Shown: one piece after another, positions 32,774-40,706 of the stretch
Position numbering within the stretch: position 1 is the first letter of the stretch
Layout of the letters: every line of letters starts with the position of its first letter
NCBI GenBank assembly: GCA_904394975.1
Contig: CAJFNQ010000040.1
Location: 32,710-96,709, forward strand
Origin: Metaruminococcus_A gallistercoris
GTDB lineage: Bacteria; Bacillota; Clostridia; Oscillospirales; Ruminococcaceae
Direction of reading: 5' to 3'
Length of the DNA stretch: 64,000 nt
Notes under the pieces: generated by a model
What the model saw: the letters and a program-made list of their open reading frames with translations, nothing else
Databases searched by the model: none
Told to the model about the DNA's origin: nothing
Program-made: the position numbers and the translations under genes

Positions 32774-34774
32774 ATGAGCGCACTTTATGACTGTTGGCTT
32801 CGTTATAACACCAACATCGACCGGCTGGACAAGGAGATGCTCAAAGCAAACCTCGCTTCCGTAAGCGTGGAAAACGGTGACGATATCACCGCATCCGCCG
32901 TGGAAGAGATTGGGCGTTTTTGCAAGGCTGTCGGCCTGGAAGAACCAAAGCTCGTGGAAAGCGGCGCCAGCCTTCGTTTGGTTTCGGGCCTTGCCGCCAT
33001 CGGCCACAAGGACGGATATGTGATTGAAAAAAGCAGCCACGGCTTCATGGTTTGCGGTGACAGTTCCACCGGCCTTCTTTACGGCGTATTCAGCCTGCTT
33101 CAAAATCTGGCATCCGGAAAAAGCCCGGAAGAATGCTGCAAAATGGATTATCCGCGCAACCCCATCCGAATGATCAACCAATGGGACAATGGTGACGGAG
33201 ACATCGAGCGTGGTTATGCCGGCCGCTCCATCTTCTTCAAAGATTATAAATTCATGGATGATGTAAGCCGCATCAAGGATTATGCAAGACTGCTTTCCTC
33301 GGTGGGTATCAACGCCATCTCCATCAATAACGTTAACGTTCACTTTAACGAGACGAAATTCATCACGCCGGAATATCTGCCCGCCGCGGCGCGTTATGCC
33401 GACGTGTTCCGCCGCTACGGCATCAAGATGTACATGTGCATCAACTTTGCTTCTCCCATTCAACTGGGCGGGCTGGACGTTTCCGACCCGCTGGATGAAA
33501 AGGTCCGTACTTGGTGGAAAGAAGCGGTCAAAGAAATTTACAAAGTCATCCCCTATTTTGGCGGATTCTTGGTCAAAGCGGATTCGGAAGGCCGTCCCGG
33601 ACCATTCACCTACGGGCGCAACCACGCAGACGGTGCCAATATGTTAGCAGAAGCGCTTGCGCCTTACGGCGGTTTGGTCATCTGGCGCTGCTTTGTTTAC
33701 AACTGTCATCAGGACTGGCGCGACCGTAAGACCGACCGTGCCCGTGCGGCGTATGACCACTTTATGCCGCTGGACGGAAAATTTGCGGACAACGTGATCC
33801 TGCAGATCAAAAATGGCCCGATGGATTTCCAGATCCGCGAGGCGGTTTCCCCGCTGCTCGGCGCTATGCCGCACACCAATCAGCTGCTGGAGTTTGAAAT
33901 CACGCAGGAATACACCGGGCAGCAGAAACAGCTGTGTTACCTCGTTCCCCTTTGGAAGGAAGTTCTGGATTTTGACACCTACGCCAAAGGCGAGGGTTCC
34001 TATGTGAAAAAGATGTGCGATGGCAGCCTGCACAACCCGACCCACTCCGGTCTGGCGGCAGTTTCCAACATCGGCGACGATGAATGCTGGACCGGCCACC
34101 CGCTCGCGCAGGCAAACCTGTATGGTTACGGGCGTCTTTGCTGGAATGCAGACCTCTCTTCGGAAGAGATTGCGAGAGAGTGGATCGTGTTAACGCTGGG
34201 CATGGCTGACGGCGTAATGGACACGGTTCTCCCCATGCTGATGACCTCCCGCGAAGCTTACGAAAACTACTCCTCCCCGCTTGGTGTCGGCTGGATGGTT
34301 TATCCGCATCACCACTATGGCCCGAACATTGACGGATATGAGTATACTCCGTGGGGCACCTACCATTTTGCTGACTGGAAAGGTATTGGCGTAGACCGTA
34401 CCGTCGCGACTGGTTCCGGTTATACCAGCCAGTATTTTGAACCGAACGCTTCCATGTATGAAAACCTTGAAACCTGTCCGGAAGAGCTGCTCCTCTTCTT
34501 CCATCATGTAGACTACACCTATATGCTGAAAACCGGTAAAACACTGATCCAGCATGTGTACGATACCCACTTCAAAGGTGTTGAAATGGTGGATGAATAT
34601 GTTAAGGCATGGGATTCTTTGGAAGGCAAGGTGCAGGATGACATCTTTAAGCTGGTCAAGGAACGTTTTGCTATCCAGCAGAACGACTGCAGAGACTGGC
34701 GGGATATTGTCAACACCTATTTCTACCGTCACACCGGCATTCCGGATGCGCACGGGCGGAAAATCTATCCATAA
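32774..34774 (+). CDS. aguA: Alpha-glucuronidase, glycoside hydrolase family 67
   Basis: 666 aa. Removes (4-O-methyl-)glucuronic acid from the non-reducing end of xylo-oligosaccharides. The family signatures are WDNGDGDIERGYAGRSIFF, the acid region FLVKADSEGRPGPFTYGRNHADG, KNGPMDFQIREAVSPLLGA (Asp) and LEFEITQEYTGQ (Glu), and a C-terminal domain with HHHYGPNIDGYEYTPWGTYH. Length fits GH67. There is no signal peptide, so it works inside the cell. A good AAAGGAAG site precedes the ATG. Its product enters the uxaC-uxuA-kdgK pathway of the same gene run; the xylose chain is left for xylosidases encoded elsewhere. Confidence 0.95.
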   Translation: MSALYDCWLRYNTNIDRLDKEMLKANLASVSVENGDDITASAVEEIGRFCKAVGLEEPKLVESGASLRLVSGLAAIGHKDGYVIEKSSHGFMVCGDSSTGLLYGVFSLLQNLASGKSPEECCKMDYPRNPIRMINQWDNGDGDIERGYAGRSIFFKDYKFMDDVSRIKDYARLLSSVGINAISINNVNVHFNETKFITPEYLPAAARYADVFRRYGIKMYMCINFASPIQLGGLDVSDPLDEKVRTWWKEAVKEIYKVIPYFGGFLVKADSEGRPGPFTYGRNHADGANMLAEALAPYGGLVIWRCFVYNCHQDWRDRKTDRARAAYDHFMPLDGKFADNVILQIKNGPMDFQIREAVSPLLGAMPHTNQLLEFEITQEYTGQQKQLCYLVPLWKEVLDFDTYAKGEGSYVKKMCDGSLHNPTHSGLAAVSNIGDDECWTGHPLAQANLYGYGRLCWNADLSSEEIAREWIVLTLGMADGVMDTVLPMLMTSREAYENYSSPLGVGWMVYPHHHYGPNIDGYEYTPWGTYHFADWKGIGVDRTVATGSGYTSQYFEPNASMYENLETCPEELLLFFHHVDYTYMLKTGKTLIQHVYDTHFKGVEMVDEYVKAWDSLEGKVQDDIFKLVKERFAIQQNDCRDWRDIVNTYFYRHTGIPDAHGRKIYP

Positions 34775-34785
34775 TCATACAATCA

Positions 34786-34810
34786 AAGCCGGCTGCTTTA
34801 CGGCCGGCGT
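34786..34810 (+). other. Intercistronic hairpin between aguA and the SDR gene
   Basis: GCCGGC and GCCGGC arms around TGCTTTACG, about 10 bases after the aguA stop, with no T run; probably an mRNA-stability element. Confidence 0.5.
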
Positions 34811-34839
34811 GCAATCAAACAGAAAGGATGAATGAAACC

Positions 34840-35676
34840 ATGGCAAATTTAAAAGACAAAGTTATTGTAATCACCGGAGCGGGAGGCGTTCTGTGCAGCT
34901 TCTTCTCCAAAGAACTGGCGAAAGACGGCGCGAAGATCGCTCTTCTCGACCTCAATCTGGAAGCGGCACAGAAATTCGCGGATGAGATCAACCAGAACGG
35001 CGGTAAGGCGATTGCCGTTCAGTGCAATGTTCTGGAGCCGGAAAATGTGAAGAAAGCGCACGAAGAAGTGAAAAAAGCGTTTGGCCCGTGTGATATTCTC
35101 ATCAACGGCGCAGGCGGAAACAACCCGATGGCGACCACCACTCAGGAACTGTTCCGCGTGGAAGACTGGAAAAACCCGAACGAGCGCACCCTGCTTGATA
35201 TTGACGCAAACGCGTTTATGAAAGTGTTCTCCATCAACTTCATGGGCACCCTCATTGTGACTCAGGAATTCGCTCCGGATATGGTTGAAGCCGGAAAAGG
35301 TTCCATCTTAAACATTTCTTCCATGGCTTCCGCTTCCCCGATGACCAAGGTTCCGGCTTATGCGGCTGCCAAAGCAGGTATTACCAACTTCACAAAATAC
35401 CTCTGCGTTTACTTTGCGGAATGCGGCATCCGTGTTAACGCCATTGCTCCGGGCTTCTTTGAGACCCATCAGAACGCAGCTCTGCTCCGCAATCCGGACG
35501 GTTCTCTGACCGAGCGCAGCCACAAAATTCTCAACCATACCCCGATGAAACGATTCGGTGTGGAGCAGGACCTCATCGGTACCGTTCGTTACCTGCTGGA
35601 TGACGAAGCTGCGGCATTTGTCACCGGTATTGAAGTGCCGATCGACGGCGGTTTCTGGGCTTACTCCGGCGTCTGA
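34840..35676 (+). CDS. SDR-family D-mannonate/fructuronate oxidoreductase (UxuB-like)
   Basis: 278 aa short-chain dehydrogenase: NAD(P)-binding TGAGGVLCSFF near residues 12-22, NGAGGNNP, catalytic Ser in NISSMASASP, and YAAAKAGITNF with the Tyr-Lys pair. The C-terminus EVPIDGGFWAYSGV is typical. Its place directly before uxuA implies reduction of D-fructuronate to D-mannonate, the step done by the unrelated UxuB in E. coli; SDR enzymes with that role are known beside uxuA in Firmicutes. The ATG at 34840 gives the normal SDR start MANLKDKVIVITG; an ATG 12 bases earlier abuts its ribosome site. Confidence 0.85.
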   Translation: MANLKDKVIVITGAGGVLCSFFSKELAKDGAKIALLDLNLEAAQKFADEINQNGGKAIAVQCNVLEPENVKKAHEEVKKAFGPCDILINGAGGNNPMATTTQELFRVEDWKNPNERTLLDIDANAFMKVFSINFMGTLIVTQEFAPDMVEAGKGSILNISSMASASPMTKVPAYAAAKAGITNFTKYLCVYFAECGIRVNAIAPGFFETHQNAALLRNPDGSLTERSHKILNHTPMKRFGVEQDLIGTVRYLLDDEAAAFVTGIEVPIDGGFWAYSGV

Positions 35677-35696
35677 TTTCATTTTACGCAAATGGG

Positions 35697-35723
35697 GCAG
35701 CTCCTCCGGCAAAGGGGAGCTGC
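35697..35723 (+). other. Intercistronic hairpin before uxuA
   Basis: GCAGCTCC (35697-35704) pairs with GGAGCTGC (35716-35723). No T run; possible processing or stability element. Confidence 0.5.
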
Positions 35724-35782
35724 TATACCCGCATCAAACAGCGGCATAGCCGCCAAAACCAATATACAGGAGGAACGAAACC

Positions 35783-36856
35783 ATGAGAATGACCTTCCGC
35801 TGGTACGGAGAAAACAACGACAATATTTCGTTGCAGGCCATCAAACAGGTGCCATACATCAAAGGCATCATTACCTCCCTGCTGGATGTTCCGGCCGGTG
35901 AGTTGTGGGAACTCGACGATATTTTAAAGGTAAAGGCACAGGTAGAGAAAGCCGGCCTGACTCTGGACGGCATTGAGAGCGTCAATGTTCACGAAGATAT
36001 TAAACTGGGCCTTCCCAGCCGTGAGAAATACATTGAAAACTACAAGAAAACACTGGTCAACCTGGGCAAAGCAGGCATCCACATGGTCTGCTACAACTTT
36101 ATGCCGGTGTTTGACTTCACCAAAACCGAAATGGCATATATGCTGCCGGACGGTTCCAACACCATGGCGTTTGACCAGAGCGTAATCGACGCTTCCAGCC
36201 CGGACGATATGTTCAAAATGGTTGAATCCGGCGCGAATGGCTTTGTCCTTCCGGGATGGGAACCGAGCCGCATTCCGTACATTAAAGAGTCCCTCGAAAA
36301 ATATAAAGGCGTAACCGATGAGGATCTGCGTGAAAATTACAAGTATTTCCTGCAGCAGGTCATTCCGGTCGCGGAAGAAAATGACATTAAAATGGCTGTC
36401 CATTCGGATGACCCGCCGTGGAATCTGTTCGGTCTGCCGCGCATTGTCAACAACAAAGAAAGCCTGCAGAAGATCGTGGACATGGTAGATTCCCCGTCCA
36501 ACTGCCTGACCGTCTGCACCGGTTCGCTCGGTTCCAACCCGAACAACGACATTCTTGATATTGTCGACCATTTCTCTAAGATTGACCGTATTGCGTTCAT
36601 GCATATCCGCAACATCAAGTTTGTGAAACCGGGTATGTTCTACGAAGGCGCGCATCTCACCGAAGAGGGTGACATCAACATTTACAAGGTTCTTGAGATC
36701 CTTCACAAAAACGGCTACAACGGCCTCATCCGTCCTGACCACGGCCGAATGATCTGGAACGAAAACGGCCGTCCTGGTTACGGCTTATATGACCGTGCTC
36801 TGGGTGCGGCATATATGGTCGGTATCATTGAAGCGCTGGAGAAATCCGGTAAATAA
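35783..36856 (+). CDS. uxuA: Mannonate dehydratase
   Basis: 357 aa. Dehydrates D-mannonate to 2-keto-3-deoxygluconate in a TIM barrel with Mn2+/Fe2+. The start MRMTFRWYGENNDNISLQAIKQ is diagnostic. Metal-site residues lie in AVHSDDPPWNLFGLPRIV, LTVCTGSLGSNPNND, IAFMHIRNIK and LIRPDHGRMIWNENGRPGYGLYDRALG. CAGGAGG lies 8 bases before the ATG. It stands between the SDR gene and the aldolase fusion, in pathway order. Confidence 0.97.
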   Translation: MRMTFRWYGENNDNISLQAIKQVPYIKGIITSLLDVPAGELWELDDILKVKAQVEKAGLTLDGIESVNVHEDIKLGLPSREKYIENYKKTLVNLGKAGIHMVCYNFMPVFDFTKTEMAYMLPDGSNTMAFDQSVIDASSPDDMFKMVESGANGFVLPGWEPSRIPYIKESLEKYKGVTDEDLRENYKYFLQQVIPVAEENDIKMAVHSDDPPWNLFGLPRIVNNKESLQKIVDMVDSPSNCLTVCTGSLGSNPNNDILDIVDHFSKIDRIAFMHIRNIKFVKPGMFYEGAHLTEEGDINIYKVLEILHKNGYNGLIRPDHGRMIWNENGRPGYGLYDRALGAAYMVGIIEALEKSGK

Positions 36857-36875
36857 CAGAACAGAGGGCATACAT

Positions 36876-37841
36876 ATGGATAAAATTTTTGAAACCATTG
36901 GCAAAATCGGAATTGTCCCGGTCATCAAGATTGATGACCCGGAAAAAGCGGTGCCCCTCGCAAAAGCGCTTACCGAAGGCGGGCTGCCGGTCGCGGAAGT
37001 GACCTTCCGCACCGCACAGGCGGCGGAATCCATCTCCCGCATCAGCCGTGAATGCCCGGATATGCTGGTCGGCGCGGGTACCGTGCTGACAACCGAGCAG
37101 GTTGACGCTGCCGTTGCGGCCGGCGCAAAGTTTATCGTTTCTCCGGGGCTGAATCCGCGCGTGGTAAAATATTGCGTAGACAAGGGCATCCCCATGATTC
37201 CGGGCTGTTCCAGCCCGAGCAATATTGAGACTGCGCTGGAGCTGGGACTGGACGCTGTGAAGTTTTTCCCGGCGGAAGCGGCCGGCGGGCTTGCCATGAT
37301 CAAAGCCATGAGCGCGCCTTACGGCAATGTGAAGTTCATGCCGACCGGTGGTATCTCCCCGAAAAACCTCAACGAATACCTCTCTTTCCCGAAGATCATT
37401 GCCTGCGGCGGAAGCTGGATGGTACCGGACGCACTTTTGAAAGAGGGCCGGTTCGATGAAATCACCGCGCTGGCTAAACAGGCTGTGCTGACCATGCTCG
37501 GCTTTAAACTGGTGCACATCGGCATCAATGCCGGCACCGGTGAAGCGGCTATGCAGCAGGCAAAGCAGTTTGCAGCGCTGTTTGGTATGATGATTAACGA
37601 CGGAGAAAAGTCCATTTTCATGGATGACGTCATTGAAATTATGAAATTCAACGGACGCGGCACCAACGGGCACATTGCCATTGAAACGAATGATATCGAA
37701 CGTGCTATTTTCTTCCTGGAAAACAAGGGAATATCTTTCTGTGAAGATTCTAAAACCTACGATGCAAAAGGCAAACTGAATCTGGTCTACCTGGACGGTG
37801 AAATTGGCGGATTCGCCTTACACCTTAAACAAAAAGCATAA
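36876..37841 (+). CDS. eda: KDPG/KHG aldolase fused to a C-terminal VOC (glyoxalase-fold) domain
   Basis: 321 aa from the ATG at 36876 (GAGGG site); the 29 extra upstream codons overlap uxuA and are not used. Residues 1 to about 212 are KDPG aldolase, cleaving KDPG to pyruvate and glyceraldehyde 3-phosphate: PVIKIDDPEKA, the Glu in VAEVTFRTAQA, VGAGTVLT, and the Schiff-base Lys in DAVKFFPAEAAGG. Residues about 213-321 form a second unit starting LVHIGINAGTGEAAMQQA and containing FFLENKGISF and GGFALHLKQ, the pattern of a VOC/glyoxalase-like half-fold. Ordinary Eda is about 210 aa. The added domain has no obvious complete metal site; a regulatory or sugar-acid-binding role is possible. Confidence 0.9.
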   Translation: MDKIFETIGKIGIVPVIKIDDPEKAVPLAKALTEGGLPVAEVTFRTAQAAESISRISRECPDMLVGAGTVLTTEQVDAAVAAGAKFIVSPGLNPRVVKYCVDKGIPMIPGCSSPSNIETALELGLDAVKFFPAEAAGGLAMIKAMSAPYGNVKFMPTGGISPKNLNEYLSFPKIIACGGSWMVPDALLKEGRFDEITALAKQAVLTMLGFKLVHIGINAGTGEAAMQQAKQFAALFGMMINDGEKSIFMDDVIEIMKFNGRGTNGHIAIETNDIERAIFFLENKGISFCEDSKTYDAKGKLNLVYLDGEIGGFALHLKQKA

Positions 37842-37856
37842 AACCGGAGGACAGTC

Positions 37857-38876
37857 ATGGAAAAACAATTTGACGCCATTAGCCTTGGAGAGGTTATGCT
37901 CCGGTTCACACCGGTAGGGCGGGAACGCCTCTGCCGCGCTACCACGCTGGACAGCCGCGCGGGTGGTTCCGAACTCAATGTAATGGCAGGTGTGGCGGCA
38001 CTGGGACTGAAAACCGCGTTTGCCACCAAACTGCCGATCAACGCCATTCGGGATTATATCACCGGGCAGATGCGCACCCTTGGTGTGGATGACTGCTACG
38101 TGATTGACGACACCGAAGAAGGCGCACGGGTTGGAACCTATTACATGGAAACCGGTGCGACACCCCGCAAGCCGAGCGTTGTCTACGACCGGAAACATTC
38201 TTCAGTCACCCGTTTCCGCGCGGAAGAACTTCCGGATTCTATTTATACCAACACCAAGCTGTTCCACACCAGCGGCATTACGTTGGCGCTTTCGGATGAG
38301 GTCTGCAAAAACGCGACCGCTGTTATGAAACGCTTCCATGAAAGCGGCGCGCTCATCTCGTTTGATGTAAACTACCGCGCCAATCTCTGGTCGGAAGAAA
38401 AAGCGAAAGCAGCCATTGAGGCGGTTCTTCCCTTTGTGGATTTTCTGTTCATCTCAGAAGAAAGCTGCCGCAGGATGTTTGGGCGTACGGGAGAACTCAA
38501 AGACATTTTAAAAGAGTTCGCTAAGACCTATTCGCTCAAGGTGGTTGCTACCACCAAGCGGAAGATCAACAGCCCTTCCAGCCACGATTTTACCTCCCTG
38601 CTCTACGATGCGGCTGCCGATGTATTCTATACCGAAGAGCCGTATCAAAACATTGAGGTGGTTGACCGGATCGGCAGCGGAGACGCTTACGTTTCCGGCG
38701 TGCTGTACGCCATCCTTTCCGGTTGTTCCATGCAGCAGGCTGTTGAATACGGCAATGCTATGGCCGCAATGAAAGAAACCGTAACCGGAGACTTCCCCTG
38801 CACCAGCAAGCGGGAGATCGACGCGTTGATTAAAGCGCACCACTCCACCGGTCCACAGAGCGAGATGAACCGATAA
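37857..38876 (+). CDS. kdgK: 2-keto-3-deoxygluconate kinase
   Basis: 339 aa PfkB-family kinase that phosphorylates KDG to KDPG. Seen are the N-terminal SLGEVMLRFTP, the RAGGSELNVMAGVAALG substrate motif, FDVNYRANLWSEEKA, and the catalytic GSGDAYVSGVLYAILSG (Asp in the GAGD-like motif, about residue 278). GGAGG precedes the ATG, 15 bases after the aldolase stop. It is the last gene of the cluster; kinase and aldolase together finish the pathway started by uxaC. Confidence 0.94.
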   Translation: MEKQFDAISLGEVMLRFTPVGRERLCRATTLDSRAGGSELNVMAGVAALGLKTAFATKLPINAIRDYITGQMRTLGVDDCYVIDDTEEGARVGTYYMETGATPRKPSVVYDRKHSSVTRFRAEELPDSIYTNTKLFHTSGITLALSDEVCKNATAVMKRFHESGALISFDVNYRANLWSEEKAKAAIEAVLPFVDFLFISEESCRRMFGRTGELKDILKEFAKTYSLKVVATTKRKINSPSSHDFTSLLYDAAADVFYTEEPYQNIEVVDRIGSGDAYVSGVLYAILSGCSMQQAVEYGNAMAAMKETVTGDFPCTSKREIDALIKAHHSTGPQSEMNR

Positions 38877-38885
38877 AAACAAGTA

Positions 38886-38922
38886 AAAAGCCTTTGCATC
38901 ATGCAAAGGCTTTTCTTTTTTG
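38886..38922 (+). terminator. Terminator of the uxaC-kdgK cluster
   Basis: A perfect 13-bp stem AAAAGCCTTTGCA/TGCAAAGGCTTTT (38886-38898, 38902-38914), 3-nt loop, then T-rich DNA. Confidence 0.92.
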
Positions 38923-39066
38923 TTTGATAAAAGCTCTCATGACCTGATATTCACTCCAATTGACCAAATTGCAGAACAATCAGATGTCTGGCTCACCTGT
39001 TCAACCAAAAAGCGGGCATGATTCTTTGGGGCGATTCGTTCTGTAAAACCTGTGTCATTCAAAATA

Positions 39067-39101
39067 AAAACAGATCTGCCTTTTTACAGCAGACCTGTTT
39101 T
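39067..39101 (-). terminator. Terminator of the MacAB-like export operon
   Basis: Arms AAAACAGATCTGC (39067-39079) and GCAGACCTGTTTT (39089-39101) pair with one G-T wobble; on the minus strand Ts follow. Confidence 0.78.
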
Positions 39102-39116
39102 ACTTTTTCTGTTAGT

Positions 39117-40034
39117 TTATGTTTCTTCCGGCGGGCGAACAACGATTTTTCCGTCCTCCAGTTCCACTAGAAGTTTTCCGCTTTTTTCCGCTCCCAGCTG
39201 TTGCAGATACTCCCGCGGAATCTGAATACGGCCGGCACGGTCAACGACCGCGTACTCAACGTGAGTGTTCTCCGCTTCCGCCGACAGGTGGCTTAGTTCA
39301 TCCGCGTAGGATGTACGCCGCAGGATTTCACTGCTGGTTCTTCCATCACGGATAGCAACCACTCGATCCACTTTTTTGGAAAGCGCCATATCGTGGGTGA
39401 CTATAATGATCGTAACCCCAGTCGCCCGATTGATTTCATTGAACACATTCAAAATCTGACTGGAAGTATTGGAATCCACCGCTCCGGTCGGCTCATCTGC
39501 CAGAAGCAGTCTGGGATTGTTCGCCAGCGCAATAGCAATTGCAACTCTCTGTTGTTCACCACCGGACATTTCCTGCAAACGGCTGTTTTTTCGATGAGAA
39601 AGGCCAACCGCATCCAGCAGTTCCAATGCGCGGTTATGATCCACTTTTCCGTTCAAACGCATAGGCAGTTCTACATTCTCCCGCGCGGAAAGGTATGGAA
39701 GGAGGTTTCTTGCGTTGTTCTGCCAGACAAACCCAACCGTATTTCGCTTATAGGTGACCAGATCGCGTTTGGAGAACTTGGCAAGGTTTTTGCCATCCAC
39801 CATAATCGTTCCAGCAGAAGGCTGGTCCAAACCACCCAGCATATTGAGCAGAGTGGATTTTCCGCTTCCGCTGTTGCCGATGATCGCCATGATCTCACCG
39901 TATTTTACCCGCAAATCAAGCCCTTGCAGCGCGACCACTTCAATATCGTCTGTTTTATATATTTTAACGAGGTTTTCGCACAGCACGATCTCTTCCGGCT
40001 GTTGTGTCTGCGTGATATTCTGCTCATCTGCCAT
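39117..40034 (-). CDS. MacB/LolD-type ABC ATPase with a C-terminal AbrB-like domain
   Basis: 305 aa. Residues 1 to about 245 are a standard exporter ATPase: Walker A GNSGSGKST, Q-loop VWQNN, signature MSGGEQQRVAIA, Walker B LLLADEPTGAVD, switch His in VTHDMAL. The last 45 residues (from about 258) read VVDRAGRIQIPREYLQQLG then GKLLVELEDGKIVVRPP, the swapped-hairpin pattern of SpoVT/AbrB/MazE DNA-binding domains. ABC ATPases of this class normally end near residue 230. The tail could bind DNA, promote dimerisation or be a remodelled regulatory lid. The start overlaps the previous ATPase gene by 11 bases. Confidence 0.9.
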   Translation of the reverse strand: MADEQNITQTQQPEEIVLCENLVKIYKTDDIEVVALQGLDLRVKYGEIMAIIGNSGSGKSTLLNMLGGLDQPSAGTIMVDGKNLAKFSKRDLVTYKRNTVGFVWQNNARNLLPYLSARENVELPMRLNGKVDHNRALELLDAVGLSHRKNSRLQEMSGGEQQRVAIAIALANNPRLLLADEPTGAVDSNTSSQILNVFNEINRATGVTIIIVTHDMALSKKVDRVVAIRDGRTSSEILRRTSYADELSHLSAEAENTHVEYAVVDRAGRIQIPREYLQQLGAEKSGKLLVELEDGKIVVRPPEET

Positions 40035-40704
40035 CCACGATCACCCCATCCTGCAAGGTATATACCACGTCCGCGATCTCCATCATGCTGGGATCGTGGG
40101 TCGTCATAACAACAGTAACGCCTTCTTTTTCAATCAAATCCTTAAAGGTTTTCATTACAAACAACCCCATGGAAGTATCCAGCGCGGCGGTTGGTTCGTC
40201 GGCAAAAATAATTTTCGGCCGGTGAGAGATAGCACGCGCAATTGCCACACGTTGCTGCTCGCCGCCGGACATTTCCTGCGGACGATGGCTGGCACGTTTG
40301 GAAAGCCCGACCAATTCTAAGCTTTCCAATGCCCGTTCTTTTCGCTGGGCCGCCGGAACCCCCGCGATCCGCATGCCGAATTCCACATTTTCATAAGCCG
40401 ACATGGTTGCCATAAGCGCAACCGACTGAAAAACGAACCCGGTATTGAGTCTGCGGTATTCATCCCGCTCATGTTCCGAAAGTTTGGCCAAATCTTTTCC
40501 GTCAAACCAAATCTCCCCGGAAGTAGGCAGGTCTAGCGCTCCAAGAGAATTCAAAAGGGTTGTTTTTCCAGAACCGGAACGCCCGCGCAGAATGGTGAGT
40601 TTTCCGGCTGGAATTTCCACCGATACATTTTGCAGCGCATGCACAACCGTGTGACCGGAACGGAATTCACGGCAAAGATCAACTGTTTTCAGCATTTCCT
40701 GCAT
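40024..40704 (-). CDS. MacB/LolD-type ABC transporter ATP-binding protein
   Basis: 226 aa. Walker A GRSGSGKTT (about residues 40-48), FVFQSVALMATMSAYENVEFGM, signature MSGGEQQRVAIARA, Walker B IIFADEPTAALD and switch region TTHDPSMMEIAD. It lies 2 bases after the FtsX-type permease stop and overlaps the second ATPase gene. The operon thus carries two different ATPases for one permease, which may form a heterodimer or alternate. Confidence 0.93.
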   Translation of the reverse strand: MQEMLKTVDLCREFRSGHTVVHALQNVSVEIPAGKLTILRGRSGSGKTTLLNSLGALDLPTSGEIWFDGKDLAKLSEHERDEYRRLNTGFVFQSVALMATMSAYENVEFGMRIAGVPAAQRKERALESLELVGLSKRASHRPQEMSGGEQQRVAIARAISHRPKIIFADEPTAALDTSMGLFVMKTFKDLIEKEGVTVVMTTHDPSMMEIADVVYTLQDGVIVDGR

Positions 40705-40706
40705 GT

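Noticed and set aside
32654..33625. 323-codon minus-strand frame inside aguA
   Set aside because: Antisense shadow; Val/Phe/Asp-rich composition typical of reverse reading of this codon usage.
36789..36875. Upstream start for the aldolase fusion
   Set aside because: Would lie inside the end of uxuA; GAGGG directly serves the ATG at 36876.
35924..37673. Long minus-strand frames opposite uxuA and the aldolase fusion
   Set aside because: Both shadow genes in which every conserved motif is on the plus strand.
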